DNA of 64,000 nucleotides, from assembly GCF_007004655.1 (NCBI RefSeq), contig NZ_ML660091.1, positions 248,001 through 312,000 on the forward strand. Reading direction: 5' to 3'. This DNA comes from Exilibacterium tricleocarpae. Lineage in GTDB: Bacteria; Pseudomonadota; Gammaproteobacteria; Pseudomonadales; Cellvibrionaceae. Below, piece after piece: positions 1 through 10,000 of the stretch (positions are counted from its first letter, which is position 1; each line of letters opens with the position of its first letter). The translations under genes and the position numbers were made by a program. Under the pieces are notes generated by a model that was not told where the DNA came from, made no database searches, and was given only the letters and a program-made list of their open reading frames with translations.

Positions 1-448
1 TGTTGTTGCCCTTTTCCACATGCAGCTTTGCCACCGACTCCACCGCGTGCACCCACTCCGGCGACGGCGGCGGCACTTCGGCGCTCGCTTTGTAGTCTTC
101 ATTGATCTGGGTGATCTGCTCTTGAATGGTACGCTGTACTTGCGGATAACCACCAAGATCGCGTTCGACGAATTTATTGATACGAAAAAACTCACGGTTC
201 AATTCCCGCTCGGCATGATCGCGTCCGAGCGCCAACAGAACATCGCGATTGCGCACGCTCAAGCGCTGCTCGGCCAGTGCCACTGAGCGCGACCCCATAC
301 GCAGGCCATTATAGAGCGCGCGAAACAGACTGTTGATGGCGCCGTGCGCAGAGCTTCTCGCCATATAGAGCAGCACTATGGCAATACCCAACAGAATAAG
401 GGTAGTCGCCCAAGGCGGCGTGGGAAAAGCACTGTAAATTGTCGACAT
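1..448 (-). CDS. Membrane-anchored hypothetical protein, C-terminus outside the window
   Basis: The reading frame is open from an ATG at 448 to the left edge, giving 149 codons of a longer protein. Residues about 14-30 form one hydrophobic segment after a short N-terminus, so the protein is probably anchored in the inner membrane. A charged, coiled-coil-like region rich in Arg, Glu and Gln follows, then a proline-rich stretch near residue 128. I do not recognise the family. The nearest gene is the tRNA-Pro on the opposite strand. Start choice rests on it being the first ATG before the membrane segment; no strong ribosome binding site is visible. Confidence 0.6.
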   Translation of the reverse strand, partial: MSTIYSAFPTPPWATTLILLGIAIVLLYMARSSAHGAINSLFRALYNGLRMGSRSVALAEQRLSVRNRDVLLALGRDHAERELNREFFRINKFVERDLGGYPQVQRTIQEQITQINEDYKASAEVPPPSPEWVHAVESVAKLHVEKGNN

Positions 449-822
449 AGAAGCAACCTTGAGATTCGCGTAATAAAGCCGTCCGTAGCGGGACAAAATC
501 CGTTCATAGACCGGTGATCAACCGGCAAAGAATATGACGCGGTAAGCCTAACAGACGTTGAAATCGTAAAATGTGCCACATGTCACGATAGCCTTCCTTA
601 GGGCAGGATATAGCCTAAGCGACTAAGTTTTAAACGGCTCTATTGCTAATCGGTTTAAAAATTGTTCACCGGAAAACTGGCACTTTGAGATCGGTGACCA
701 ATACTTAACAGTAACTGGTGACACACATCCCCCCAAGTGTAAGTAGACACCGGTTAGAGCTGCGAAAGCGGTTCGTCTTTTTAAGGAAGTTATCCTTAAT
801 GTTTCACTCCTAATGGTCTTGG
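449..822. other. Intergenic DNA with a possible small-RNA gene
   Basis: No protein-like frame is seen. A small hairpin (arms TTAAGGA at 781-787 and TCCTTAA at 793-799) precedes the strong terminator at 823-859. Nothing coding on the plus strand lies upstream of that terminator, so the last 100-150 bases may be a small RNA. Confidence 0.35.
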
Positions 823-859
823 CCCGACGCTCTCCCCCAGACGTCGGGTTCTTTTTTTT
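823..859 (+). terminator. Rho-independent terminator
   Basis: Arms CCCGACG (823-829) and CGTCGGG (842-848) form a perfect 7-bp stem followed by TTC and a run of eight T. It points in the plus direction and sits before the tRNA-Pro promoter, with no plus-strand coding sequence upstream. Confidence 0.75.
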
Positions 860-898
860 CGGCCTCTTTTTTTGGCCTCGATATCCCCTTTCATTGGC

Positions 899-926
899 TT
901 TACTCCGCTGGCCCAAGTGTTATAAT
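899..926 (+). promoter_or_regulatory. Probable sigma-70 promoter of tRNA-Pro
   Basis: A perfect -10 box TATAAT lies at 921-926, with a weak -35 (TTTACT, 899-904) 16 bp upstream. The tRNA begins 18 bp after the -10 box. Confidence 0.6.
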
Positions 927-944
927 TCGCGCCCTTCAAGGTAT

Positions 945-1021
945 CGGAGCGTAGCGCAGCCTGGTAGCGCACCTCGTTCGGGACGAGGGGGTCGGAGGTT
1001 CAAATCCTCTCGCTCCGACCA
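945..1021 (+). tRNA. tRNA-Pro (anticodon CGG)
   Basis: A 77-nt cloverleaf with encoded CCA. The acceptor stem pairs CGGAGCG with CGCTCCG, the anticodon stem pairs CCTCG with CGAGG, and the loop TTCGGGA places CGG at positions 34-36, so it reads CCG codons. The T-arm GGAGG-TTCAAAT-CCTCT is standard. It closely resembles Escherichia coli proK. Confidence 0.97.
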
Positions 1022-1713
1022 ATAATTCCCCATTTGCACCCAAAAAAGCCAAATAAATCAATAAATTACCAAGGTGACGATAGCCCTCTGCGGTTTCGCT
1101 TGTCGATGGGTGGACACCGGGTGCCGGACCCTAACCTTTACTGCGTTCCCACCAGGATTGTGAGACTGGAGAGACGCCACTCGCTCCGTTTTCAGTTAAA
1201 TCCAGCCACGAATTGGCGATGCTACCGATGCGTAGCAGAATAACTGGCGGGCAATTCAGTGCCGGCCGATGCCTGCGGTGTCGAACACCCGAATACGGTG
1301 ACTGCAGAAAGTTTTTCGCGTGTTACGGCCGTCACCTTTAATTTCGAGACATTGAAGTAATGGATAAATATAGAATGGGACACTGCGACGGCAACTGTCC
1401 GGTGACCCATGATTCTTTGCTGGAGTCTCTTCGCGACAATCTCTTCCCAGCGCGCAATAAGCCATGGATATCGAGGCACTGACTACTGACTGTCGTGCCA
1501 GACGCTTTCTCACACAAACGCAAACTCGCGGCAACAGGACCTTGCAGGTTTTCAGCAAAAAATGACGCCTCACAATCTCACCTGGCTGGACCACAGCGGT
1601 TTCAATGTCGACGCGGGTATCGCGGCATGACAAACAACTGCCCGGGTGATGGAATCGGCCCGGGCTGCGTTAATACATATAAGTCACTAAAAGGTCAGGG
1701 AGACTGGGGAGCG
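1022..1713. other. Intergenic DNA, nothing recognised
   Basis: Frames up to about 125 codons exist here on both strands, but they are rich in Cys, Arg and His with no conserved motif and look random. No RNA gene or repeat was recognised. Confidence 0.5.
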
Positions 1714-1953
1714 ATGATGAAAAAGGGTCTATGGGGTAGTGAATTGAAACGGGCACGCCTCGCAGCGGCACTGACGCAGGAGCAGTTATCGCTGCGCAGC
1801 AAGCTGGATACTGCCACTATCGATGCCATCGAAGCCGGCGTTGTGGAGCCGGGACTCGAAGAGCTGTTTCGATTGGCCCTGGCGCTGGGAATCGAGGCAG
1901 ACGAACTGGTAAAAACCGTCTGGCAGAAAAACCTGGACTCGTCCGACCACTAA
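1714..1953 (+). CDS. XRE-family helix-turn-helix protein
   Basis: A 79-residue protein. Residues about 9-65 form a Cro/C1-type helix-turn-helix: an L-x2-A-R-L start, the turn TQEQLSLRSKL, the recognition helix DTATIDAIEAG, then EELFRLALALGIEADEL. It is a DNA-binding regulator of unknown target. The frame is open further upstream, but the ATG at 1714 follows a purine-rich GGTCAGGGAGACTGGGGAG tract and begins the conserved part, so I place the start there. It is convergent with trmH and the two coding ends overlap by 4 bp. Confidence 0.75.
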   Translation: MMKKGLWGSELKRARLAAALTQEQLSLRSKLDTATIDAIEAGVVEPGLEELFRLALALGIEADELVKTVWQKNLDSSDH

Positions 1954-2639
1954 TCTCCCACCGTTTCCCTCACACGACGATACCAATGGGGCGCATCCAC
2001 AATTTCTCCGGTCTCGTCGAGCGGCGGGTAAGCGAGTCCCCGCCGCTCGCAAAATGCGGTAACCGCCGGCTGGCACCACTGAAACAGCCGCTGCCGATAA
2101 GTGGCTTCCGGCAGCCGACAGCGATCGTACAAACCGGCAGACTGACGCTGGCGCTGCACCTCGGCGAGAATGATGGCAGCGGCCACCGACACATTATAGG
2201 ACGCCACCATTCCCATCATGGGTATCACGACTTCCCGGTCGGCCGCGGCCAGGGCCGCGGCGCTGACACCGCACTTCTCTGTCCCCAGCAGCAATGCCGT
2301 GGGTCTGGTGTAATCGAGGTCGCGGTAATCCCGGGCCCGCGGCGACAAGTGCGCGGCCACGATGGTGAAGCCCTGCTCCCGCAATTGCGCAACGGGTGCA
2401 TCCACCTGTTCGTGGAGTGCAGTGTGCACCCATTTGTGACTGCCAAGCGCCGTGCCGCGATAAGGCCGGTAACCGGCTTTTGGAATAACACAGTGGATGG
2501 TATCGATGCCCACGGCATCGCACGTTCGCACCAGGGCCGACAGATTGCGACCCTTGTGCACCTCATCGGTAATCAGGGTGAGATCGGGTTGGCGCCGATC
2601 GAGCACCCGGCGAATGGTTCGGTAACGGTCTGGAGTCAT
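1950..2639 (-). CDS. trmH: tRNA (guanosine(18)-2'-O)-methyltransferase TrmH
   Basis: A 229-residue SPOUT-class methyltransferase that would methylate the 2'-O of G18 in the tRNA D-loop using S-adenosylmethionine. The N-terminal HKGRNLSALVRTCDAVG holds the substrate-binding Asn/Arg region of SpoU proteins. The knot motifs LLLGTEKCGVS (about residues 136-146) and IPMMGMVASYNVSVAAAI (about 160-177) are intact, including the Asn-Val-Ser signature. Length matches the TrmH family (about 229 in E. coli). It stands alone, convergent with the XRE gene. Confidence 0.92.
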   Translation of the reverse strand: MTPDRYRTIRRVLDRRQPDLTLITDEVHKGRNLSALVRTCDAVGIDTIHCVIPKAGYRPYRGTALGSHKWVHTALHEQVDAPVAQLREQGFTIVAAHLSPRARDYRDLDYTRPTALLLGTEKCGVSAAALAAADREVVIPMMGMVASYNVSVAAAIILAEVQRQRQSAGLYDRCRLPEATYRQRLFQWCQPAVTAFCERRGLAYPPLDETGEIVDAPHWYRRVRETVGD

Positions 2640-3094
2640 AACAGCGTTCTGCCAAAGTTCCTGTGCAGTTTTTCCGCCACATTATAGGCACCCGGTCCTA
2701 AACATGTTTCGGTTACCTTTTTATGAAGGTCGAGCCTTCAATAACGGTGGCGGTTGTCCACATAATCTGTGGATAAGTTGGTGGATAGGATTTGGGAAAA
2801 CCACGCAATGCCGCAGAATTACTTGTCCCATCTCAAATTGTACAAAAAATAACCTTGGCGCTATATTTCTATATATATCAATAACCTAGGGTATTTTATA
2901 AGTATTATTTATGCTCGCCTGTCAGACCGGCAGCGGCGATGGGCAAATCAACTTCGAACATGTGTATAAACGGTTAGTGCGCCTTAACCCGGAAATAGCC
3001 GCAGTCACAAATATGTCAGATTGCTCCCATAAAACTGACATAAAATTGACATATCCACCGGGCCCGCCCCACAACCCGCCACTGCGGCGTCAAG
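2640..3094. other. AT-rich intergenic DNA with DnaA-box-like sites
   Basis: No gene is seen. At 2754-2762 (TTGTCCACA) and 2768-2776 (TGTGGATAA, reverse strand) are one near-match and one exact match to the DnaA box TTATNCACA. An AT-rich stretch follows at about 2820-2915. Two TGACATA-like direct repeats lie near 3035-3055. Confidence 0.4.
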
Positions 3095-3892
3095 CTATAG
3101 TTTACGCGCCACCTCGCCATAGCCGGCGTCGGCCGGCAGGGTTAACCAGCGGGCGCCATCGCGCAATTCGATACGCGGTGTCACGCTGGCTAATTCACAC
3201 CCGCTTTGCGCTGCGGTGAGCGCCTCGGTCACGCTGTCGAAGCGCGCCAGCCAACGGCAATTCATTTCGGTGGGAAACATGATCGGCGACGGTTCGCGAT
3301 CACACAGGGCCAACACCTGCGCCGCGCTCATCCACAGGGCATCGACCGCCTCCATGCCGTCGTGACTGCCCTCTTGTCCGGATGGCTGCCGGGCCAGGAA
3401 AAAGTAGGTGGAAAACCGCCGCGGTGCCGGCACCGGTGTAATCCAGTGAGACACCGGGTGCAATTGCGCGGGAGTTAACTGCAGGCCCTTGCGCGCTATC
3501 TCTTCGTAAAACAGCCCCTCCCCAGCCAGCAATTGGCGCCTGACCGCCGCCAGCACACGTTGTCGCAGCAGCGGCTCGATATCGCCTTCAGCGAAGAGGA
3601 AACCGCTTTCCTCGAACGCCTCGCGAATCGCCGTCAATTGATAGACCAGCAGTTCACTGCGATCGTAGTCATCCAACAGCGCCGGTGATTCGTCGGCAGG
3701 ATCGACACCGCCGCCGGGAAACACCAGATAGTTGGGCGAGAAATCGAGTTGCGGACTGCGCTTGAGCATAAACACTTCGATGCCGTCGCGTCCGTCACGC
3801 AGAATCATAACGCTGGCGGAGGGTCGCGGTGTAACGCCGCCGGCGTCAGCGCTGCCACCAACCGCACCAGAATCCAATGTGCCACTCATCAT
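3095..3892 (-). CDS. NUDIX hydrolase (NUDT19-like)
   Basis: A 265-residue protein. The NUDIX fold starts near residue 24 (PSASVMILRDG). The box is interrupted in the way seen in the NUDT19/RP2-like group: FPGGGVDPAD at 58-67, then about 20 residues, then REAFEESG at 90-97, which supplies the metal-binding Glu residues. Members cleave nucleoside-diphosphate-linked substrates such as CoA derivatives; the substrate here is unknown. The frame extends about 86 codons further, but the ATG at 3892 has AAAGGAG 7 bp upstream and removes a Cys/Arg-rich, non-conserved N-terminus. Confidence 0.85.
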   Translation of the reverse strand: MMSGTLDSGAVGGSADAGGVTPRPSASVMILRDGRDGIEVFMLKRSPQLDFSPNYLVFPGGGVDPADESPALLDDYDRSELLVYQLTAIREAFEESGFLFAEGDIEPLLRQRVLAAVRRQLLAGEGLFYEEIARKGLQLTPAQLHPVSHWITPVPAPRRFSTYFFLARQPSGQEGSHDGMEAVDALWMSAAQVLALCDREPSPIMFPTEMNCRWLARFDSVTEALTAAQSGCELASVTPRIELRDGARWLTLPADAGYGEVARKL

Positions 3893-4252
3893 CTTTGAAC
3901 TCCTTTGCTGACGCCATTCGAGCATTACCGAGCCCGGCAGCTTCCCGCCACGTTTGGCTGCGCGGCATTGAACTCGGTTGCCCCCCGATGCCCCCGCCTG
4001 CAACGCGACTAGCCGCTGTCGATATGACCACCCAACTGCAACATGACGACTTGCTGCAACCTGAAGAGTACCATAAACCACATCGGCACCACTCGTTCGA
4101 AACACAGCGGCACGGCCGCAGTCGAAAGTTTCCGAAATCCTTGTCCGCAAAGGTGTGGATTAGCGTCCGCTGCCGTTTGTGTCGTGGCCAAAGAAACACG
4201 GCTGTGAGATCATAGCGCCACCTTTTGACACCCAAACCAGACACTCAGCGGC
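3893..4252. other. Intergenic DNA between divergent genes
   Basis: The spacer separates the NUDIX gene (minus) and the nuclease gene (plus). It should hold both promoters, but none is convincing. Frames here look random. Confidence 0.4.
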
Positions 4253-6961
4253 ATGGTTGCGCCTCTCTTCGATATCTCCCCCCTGCTCCCGGCCATCGCC
4301 AGTAACACCCTGATACTGACACCGAACAGCCGCCTGCGAAACAAAATACTCGAAGCCTACGGCCGCTTACAGGCCGCCGCCGGCACCACTGTATTGACTA
4401 AACCGAGGGTCGAATCCATTGCCGCCTGGCTGGCGGAACAGTGGCAGTGCCTGCTCGATGCCGGTTGTGAAAGCGCCCGCGGTTGTGTGATCACCACCGT
4501 GCAGGCCGAGCTGCTGTGGCAACAGGTACTCGCCGAGGCGCCACTGCTGAATATCGAACAGATGGCGGGCCTGGCCGACCTGGCCTACCGGAATCTGGCG
4601 TTGTGGCAACTGCCACTGGCCAGTCTCGACAGCTTCAACGACCCGGACACGCACCAATTTTTGCAGTGGGCAAAAGCGTTTGAGCAGTGCCTGGCGCAGC
4701 GACAGCTTATTTATCGGGAACACAGTTATGCCATTATCGGAGCCGCTTATAACGAGCAGTTGCTGGCGCCTGAGCCGGTTATTCATTTGCAGGGTTTCGA
4801 CGATCTGCCGCCGTTGTTCGAAATGGTGGTCAGTGCCGCCTGCCACACCCTGACCCGCGGCGCGGCAGCGCGCCACCCCGCCCCGCGACTGCGGCGCACC
4901 GAGGCGGAGACCGCCGGCGAGGAGTTGCACTGCGCGGCACAGTGGGCCCTGCAGGTGCTGCGGCATGAACCCGCTGCCACTATTGGTATCATCGTCCCCA
5001 ACCTCGGCCAATGTCGCCAGCAGGTGGAAACCTGCTTCACCAAAGTGTTTGAGGCCCGGGCGCTGCTGCCTGAAACGGCGCGCTATACGCTGCCTTTCAA
5101 TTTCTCCGCCGGCGTTCCCCTGGCCACCACCGCACCGGTTGCCGGCGCTTTGCAACTGCTGAACCTGAATCGCAACCGTATCGATCTCGAACCGCTTTGT
5201 GCGCTCTTGTTGTCACCTTTCCTCGGCGCCACCGAGGCTGAGTTGGCTGAACGCACAGCGCTGGCGGCACGCCTGCGCCAACTGGCCAAACCCAGAGTCA
5301 GCGGCGCGGACCTGCGTTATTGCAGCGAAGCGGTCGGCGCGGTATTGGCCGGGCAACTGCAACAGTTCGAGCAGTTGCGCCGGCGCGCCACGGCCAGGCA
5401 ATCCCCCTCGGCCTGGCTGGCATTGTTCGCAGCGCAACTGGCGGCGCTGGACTGGCCCGGTCAGCGGCGTCTCGACAGTAACGAATACCAGCAGGTGACA
5501 CAGTGGTACCAGGTGCTGGAAGCCTTTGCGGGTTTGGACGTCGCCGGTGTGCCACTCGATCTCGCGGGCGCGCTCAAGGCACTGCAGCACCTGGCACTTA
5601 CCACCCACTTCCAGGCCCAGGTGCCCGATTCTCCCGTACAGATTCTCGGCGCGCTGGAAGGCGCCGGTCTTAACTTTACCCACTGTTGGGTCACCGGCCT
5701 GCAACAAAATGCATGGCCACCGGCGCCGGCGCCTCATCCCTTACTTCCGATCGATTTACAGCGACAACAGCGTATGCCCCACGCCGACAGCGCCCGGGAG
5801 CTGGCGTTTGCCCAGGCGCTGACCGACGGCTATCGCGCCTGCGCCGGCCAGGTGATTTTCAGTGCCTGTCGCCGCGACGGCGACAGCGAACAAGCCCCCA
5901 GTCAACTGATTGCCGATATTGCGCTGACCCCCATGGACGACGTGGTGGTTGCGGAGCCGACGGCGCTGGAGCAGTTTCAGACAGGGTTGCGCCTGACCCG
6001 GCAATTACAGTGGGTCGATAGCGCCCGCGGGCCGGCATTCGATCCGCGCCGCGAAACGCTGCGCGGTGGCAGCGGTATCCTGCAGCACCAGGCCGCCTGC
6101 CCTTTCGATGCCTTCGCAATCCACCGTCTGGGCGCTCAGGCACCGGTGCCACCCGGCTTGGGATTTTCTGCGATCGAGAAAGGGATGATTCTGCATGAAG
6201 CCCTGGCGGCGATCTGGCGCCAACTGCACTCGCAGGGCGAACTGCTGGCGTTAGCCCCCACGGCACTGACCGAACGGGTCGACGGTATCCTGGACGATAT
6301 TATTGCCGGCTGGGCCCGGCGCCGGCCCGACTACCTCGGCAAGCGCTATTGCGAGTTGGAAAAGCAGCGCCAGTCACGCCTGGTGCTGGCGTGGCTGGCG
6401 TTCGAAAAAAAACGCCCGCCGTTTTCTGTATTGGCCGTTGAAGAGCGACTTGAGACCACTGTCGCCGGCCTGCCACTGGTGTTGAGACTCGACCGCCTGG
6501 ATCAGTTTGACGATGGCCGGCGCCTGCTGATCGACTACAAAGCCGGCAAACCGGCAGTGCAGCGCTGGCAGGGTCCGCGCCCGCAGGAACCGCAGTTACC
6601 CCTCTACGCCATCAGCCTGGAGGCGCAGATTGATGCGATAGCGTTTGCCGAGATCAATGCCGGCGAGCAGCGCCTGCACGGGGTCGGCGACCTCGGCGGC
6701 GAACACGCGGGCATTCGTGCCCTCGACACCGCCAACCTCGATTTGCCCGATAACTGGCCTGCGGCCATGGCCCATTGGCGCGAGGTTCTCGAGACCCTGG
6801 CGCAGGAGTTTTTACGGGGCGATGCCGGTGTTATCTACAGTGATAAAGTCGTGCAGCGCTACTATACCGATTTTGTCGGCCTGAACAGGATTTTGGAACA
6901 ACCGCAACTGGCCCGGGTCCGCGCCGCCGAAAAATGGCCGCTGGCGGCGCCCGCATCGTGA
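4253..6961 (+). CDS. AddB-like PD-(D/E)XK nuclease, DNA repair protein
   Basis: A 902-residue protein of the family annotated as probable DNA repair protein (TIGR03623-type), a distant relative of AddB/RecC-like subunits. The N-terminal two thirds resemble a degenerate helicase without a Walker A motif (LILTPNSRLRNKI near residue 20; DSPVQILGALEGAGLNF near 460). The C-terminus carries a RecB-like PD-(D/E)XK nuclease: LRLDRLDQFDDGRRLLIDYK at about residues 742-761, then PQLPLYAI. By analogy with AddAB it would process double-strand breaks with the helicase-nuclease encoded 80 bp downstream on the same strand. The pair probably forms an operon. Confidence 0.85.
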   Translation: MVAPLFDISPLLPAIASNTLILTPNSRLRNKILEAYGRLQAAAGTTVLTKPRVESIAAWLAEQWQCLLDAGCESARGCVITTVQAELLWQQVLAEAPLLNIEQMAGLADLAYRNLALWQLPLASLDSFNDPDTHQFLQWAKAFEQCLAQRQLIYREHSYAIIGAAYNEQLLAPEPVIHLQGFDDLPPLFEMVVSAACHTLTRGAAARHPAPRLRRTEAETAGEELHCAAQWALQVLRHEPAATIGIIVPNLGQCRQQVETCFTKVFEARALLPETARYTLPFNFSAGVPLATTAPVAGALQLLNLNRNRIDLEPLCALLLSPFLGATEAELAERTALAARLRQLAKPRVSGADLRYCSEAVGAVLAGQLQQFEQLRRRATARQSPSAWLALFAAQLAALDWPGQRRLDSNEYQQVTQWYQVLEAFAGLDVAGVPLDLAGALKALQHLALTTHFQAQVPDSPVQILGALEGAGLNFTHCWVTGLQQNAWPPAPAPHPLLPIDLQRQQRMPHADSARELAFAQALTDGYRACAGQVIFSACRRDGDSEQAPSQLIADIALTPMDDVVVAEPTALEQFQTGLRLTRQLQWVDSARGPAFDPRRETLRGGSGILQHQAACPFDAFAIHRLGAQAPVPPGLGFSAIEKGMILHEALAAIWRQLHSQGELLALAPTALTERVDGILDDIIAGWARRRPDYLGKRYCELEKQRQSRLVLAWLAFEKKRPPFSVLAVEERLETTVAGLPLVLRLDRLDQFDDGRRLLIDYKAGKPAVQRWQGPRPQEPQLPLYAISLEAQIDAIAFAEINAGEQRLHGVGDLGGEHAGIRALDTANLDLPDNWPAAMAHWREVLETLAQEFLRGDAGVIYSDKVVQRYYTDFVGLNRILEQPQLARVRAAEKWPLAAPAS

Positions 6962-7040
6962 ACCCGACGCTCGAGCCAACAACAGTCAGGGGCTGCACAA
7001 AAACCCGGGGAGACAACCGACCGTGAGCCATTTTTGACCC

Positions 7041-10000
7041 GTGAGCGAAACCTTACTCGACCCTGCAACACCCGTAGACGGCGAGGCCCGCGCCGCGGCG
7101 CTGGACCCGCGTCACTCCTTCGCCGTGGTAGCACCCGCCGGCTCGGGTAAAACGGGGTTATTGACCCAGCGGGTTCTGCGCCTGCTGGCCCATTGCGATC
7201 ATCCGGAGGAAGTGTTGTGTATTACGTTCACGCGCAAAGCGGCGGCGGAAATGCAACACCGGATCGTCTCGGCACTGGTGACCGCGGCGGCTCCCCCTGC
7301 CGATAACGCCGACCCGCACCAGCGCTTGACCCGTGAACTGGCACTGGCGGTACTGGCCAGGGACCGCGAGTTGGGCTGGCATCTGTTACTCGCGCCGAAC
7401 CGGCTGCGCATCCATACCATCGACGGTTTCGCCCGCAGCCTGACCCGGCAGTTGCCCATCGCCAGCGGCCTCGGCGCGCAACCCGATACACTCGAACAAC
7501 CGGAGATCGCTTATCAAACGGCGGTAGCGGAAACCCTGAATCTGCTCGAGTCGGATACACCGTTTCACACCGATCTGCAACGCCTGCTGGCACATCTGGA
7601 CAATAATTTGAATGCCGTCCAGTCACTGCTGATCGCGCTATTGCGCAAGCGCGATCAGTGGCTGGGCTCAGTGCTTGCCGCTCGCGATGCCCGCGCCTAC
7701 CTCGAGGCCGTGCTGACGACGGTGGCCGAAGAAACCCTGGACGCAGCGGCGGCCGAACTCGCACCGGTCGGCGCGGAGCTGGCGGCGCTGGCTGACTACG
7801 CCGCCGGTCAGTTGCTGGCAACGGCGACGGCATCACCGATTACCGCCTGCCAGGGGCTCGACGAGCTGCCCGCGGCCAGCGCCGAGCAACAACCGCTATG
7901 GACGGCGCTGCTGGAACTGTTGCTGACCAAAGCGGGAACCTGGCGCGCCAGTATCGACAAGCGCTCGGGCTTTCCGCCGGGCGTCACAAAAGCGGAAAAG
8001 GCCGCCGCCAAGGCGCGCAAGCAAGCACTGCTGGCACTGATCGCCGAGTTGCGCGAGCGACCTGGTTTACTGCAATGCCTGCAGGCCGTGCGACACTTGC
8101 CCCCGCATCGTTACGCCGAGGACCAGTGGCAACTGCTCGACAGCCTGACCCGTCTGCTACCGGTGTTAGTGGCACAGTTGCGATTGGTGTTCGGCCAGCT
8201 CGGCGCCACCGACTTTGTCGAAATCACCCAGGCCGCCGGCGCCGCACTGGGCGACGATGAACAACCCTCGGACCTGGCGTTGAAGCTCGACTATCGCATT
8301 CGACATATCCTGGTCGATGAGTTCCAGGATACCGCCACCCCGCAATTGACACTGCTGCGAAAACTGATGGCCGGGTGGCAGCCCGGCGACGGTCGCACCC
8401 TGTTTATCGTCGGTGACGGTATGCAGTCGTGCTACGGTTTTCGCAACGCCAACGTCGGTATTTTTCTCGATGCGCGGGAGCACGGTATCGGCGCCATCCC
8501 TTTGCAGTCGCTCGATCTGCACGTCAACTTCCGCTCCCACAAAACCATTGTCGATTGGGTCAACCAGGTTTTTTCCCAGGCACTTCCGGCGCAGAACAAC
8601 ATTAACCGGGGAGCGGTTCACTACACGGACTCCACCGCCTTCAAACCCGACGCCGGCGGCAGTGAGGTGTCGGTATGGGCGTGCCCGGACGCTGCTGACC
8701 GCCAGCCGGAAGCGCAGCGGGTAGTGCAACTGGTAGCGCATTGCCTGCAACATTTTGCCGACGACAACATCGCCATTTTAGTGAGAAACCGCAACCACCT
8801 GCGAGATATTCTGGCAACCCTGAGCCGCGCCGGTATCAACTGGCAAGCCACCGATATCGATCCCCTGGCCGGGCGTATGGCGATTGTGGACCTTATCTCG
8901 CTGACCCGAGCCATGCTCGACCCGGGTGACCGCATCGCCTGGCTGGCGGTACTGCGGGCACCCTGGTGCGGGCTCGACCTCGCGGACCTGTTGGCGCTCG
9001 CCACCACCGATCTCGGCGCTCTCAACCCGCCCGCCGAAGGCGCCGCCTACCCGTTGCTGTGGCAGCAGATTGTCCATCACCGCGCAATCGCCACCCTCAG
9101 TGCCGGCGGCCGGCAGCAGTTGGACAAACTGTGCCGGGTGCTGGAACCGGCCTGGGCCGGGCGCGGGCGCAAACCCCTGCGCCTGTGGCTGGAAGGCATC
9201 TGGTTGGCGCTGGGTGGCCCGGCCGCGCTGCTCGACGATACCGATCTGGAGAATGTGCCGCGCTACTTCGACCTCCTCGAACACCACAGCCGGCCGGGCG
9301 GCCTCGACGACTGGCAGGCTTTTTATCGGGCGGTGGAGCAACTCTATGCGGCGCCGGGGCCCACCGCCGATGCGCGCCTGCAGGTGATGACCATTCACAA
9401 ATCCAAGGGACTGGAGTTCGATACCGTCATTATTCCCGGCCTCGACCGCCTGCCCCGACAGGACGATCACGAGTTGCTGTTGTGGCAGGAATACATTACC
9501 CGATCCGGTGATAAACAACTGCTGCTCGGTCCGCTTGCCGCCACCGGTGAAGATCAGGACCCTATCTACCGTTATCTGCGCCGGGAACAAAGCCAGCGGG
9601 CGCAACTGGAGTCCACCCGCTTGCTGTATGTGGGTTGTACCCGCGCCATCAAGCGCCTGCACCTGGTTGCCAATGTCACCACTGATGATGCCGGCGACGA
9701 CCTCAAACCGCCGCCGGCGAAAAGTCTGCTGGCGGGTATCTGGCCGGCGGTAAAAAACCAATTGCTGACCGATACGCCCGCCGTCTCGCCTGACACAGCA
9801 TCCGAGGTACGGTCTGATACGGACCGGGAAGCGGCGCAACAACCGGACTGGGCCAGCCGTCATATCCTGCGCCTGGCGCCTGATTTCAACATGCCACCGC
9901 TGGCGGATACCGGCTGCCTGGCTGCCTACCGGGGCCGCGACTTCGATACCGGTGAGGATGCCAACCTGCCGAGCCCGGCGGATTTATTGAACCGTGCGGC

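Noticed and set aside
8778-9863. 361-codon minus-strand frame inside the AddA-like gene
   Set aside because: Shadow of the helicase; no motif or ribosome binding site.
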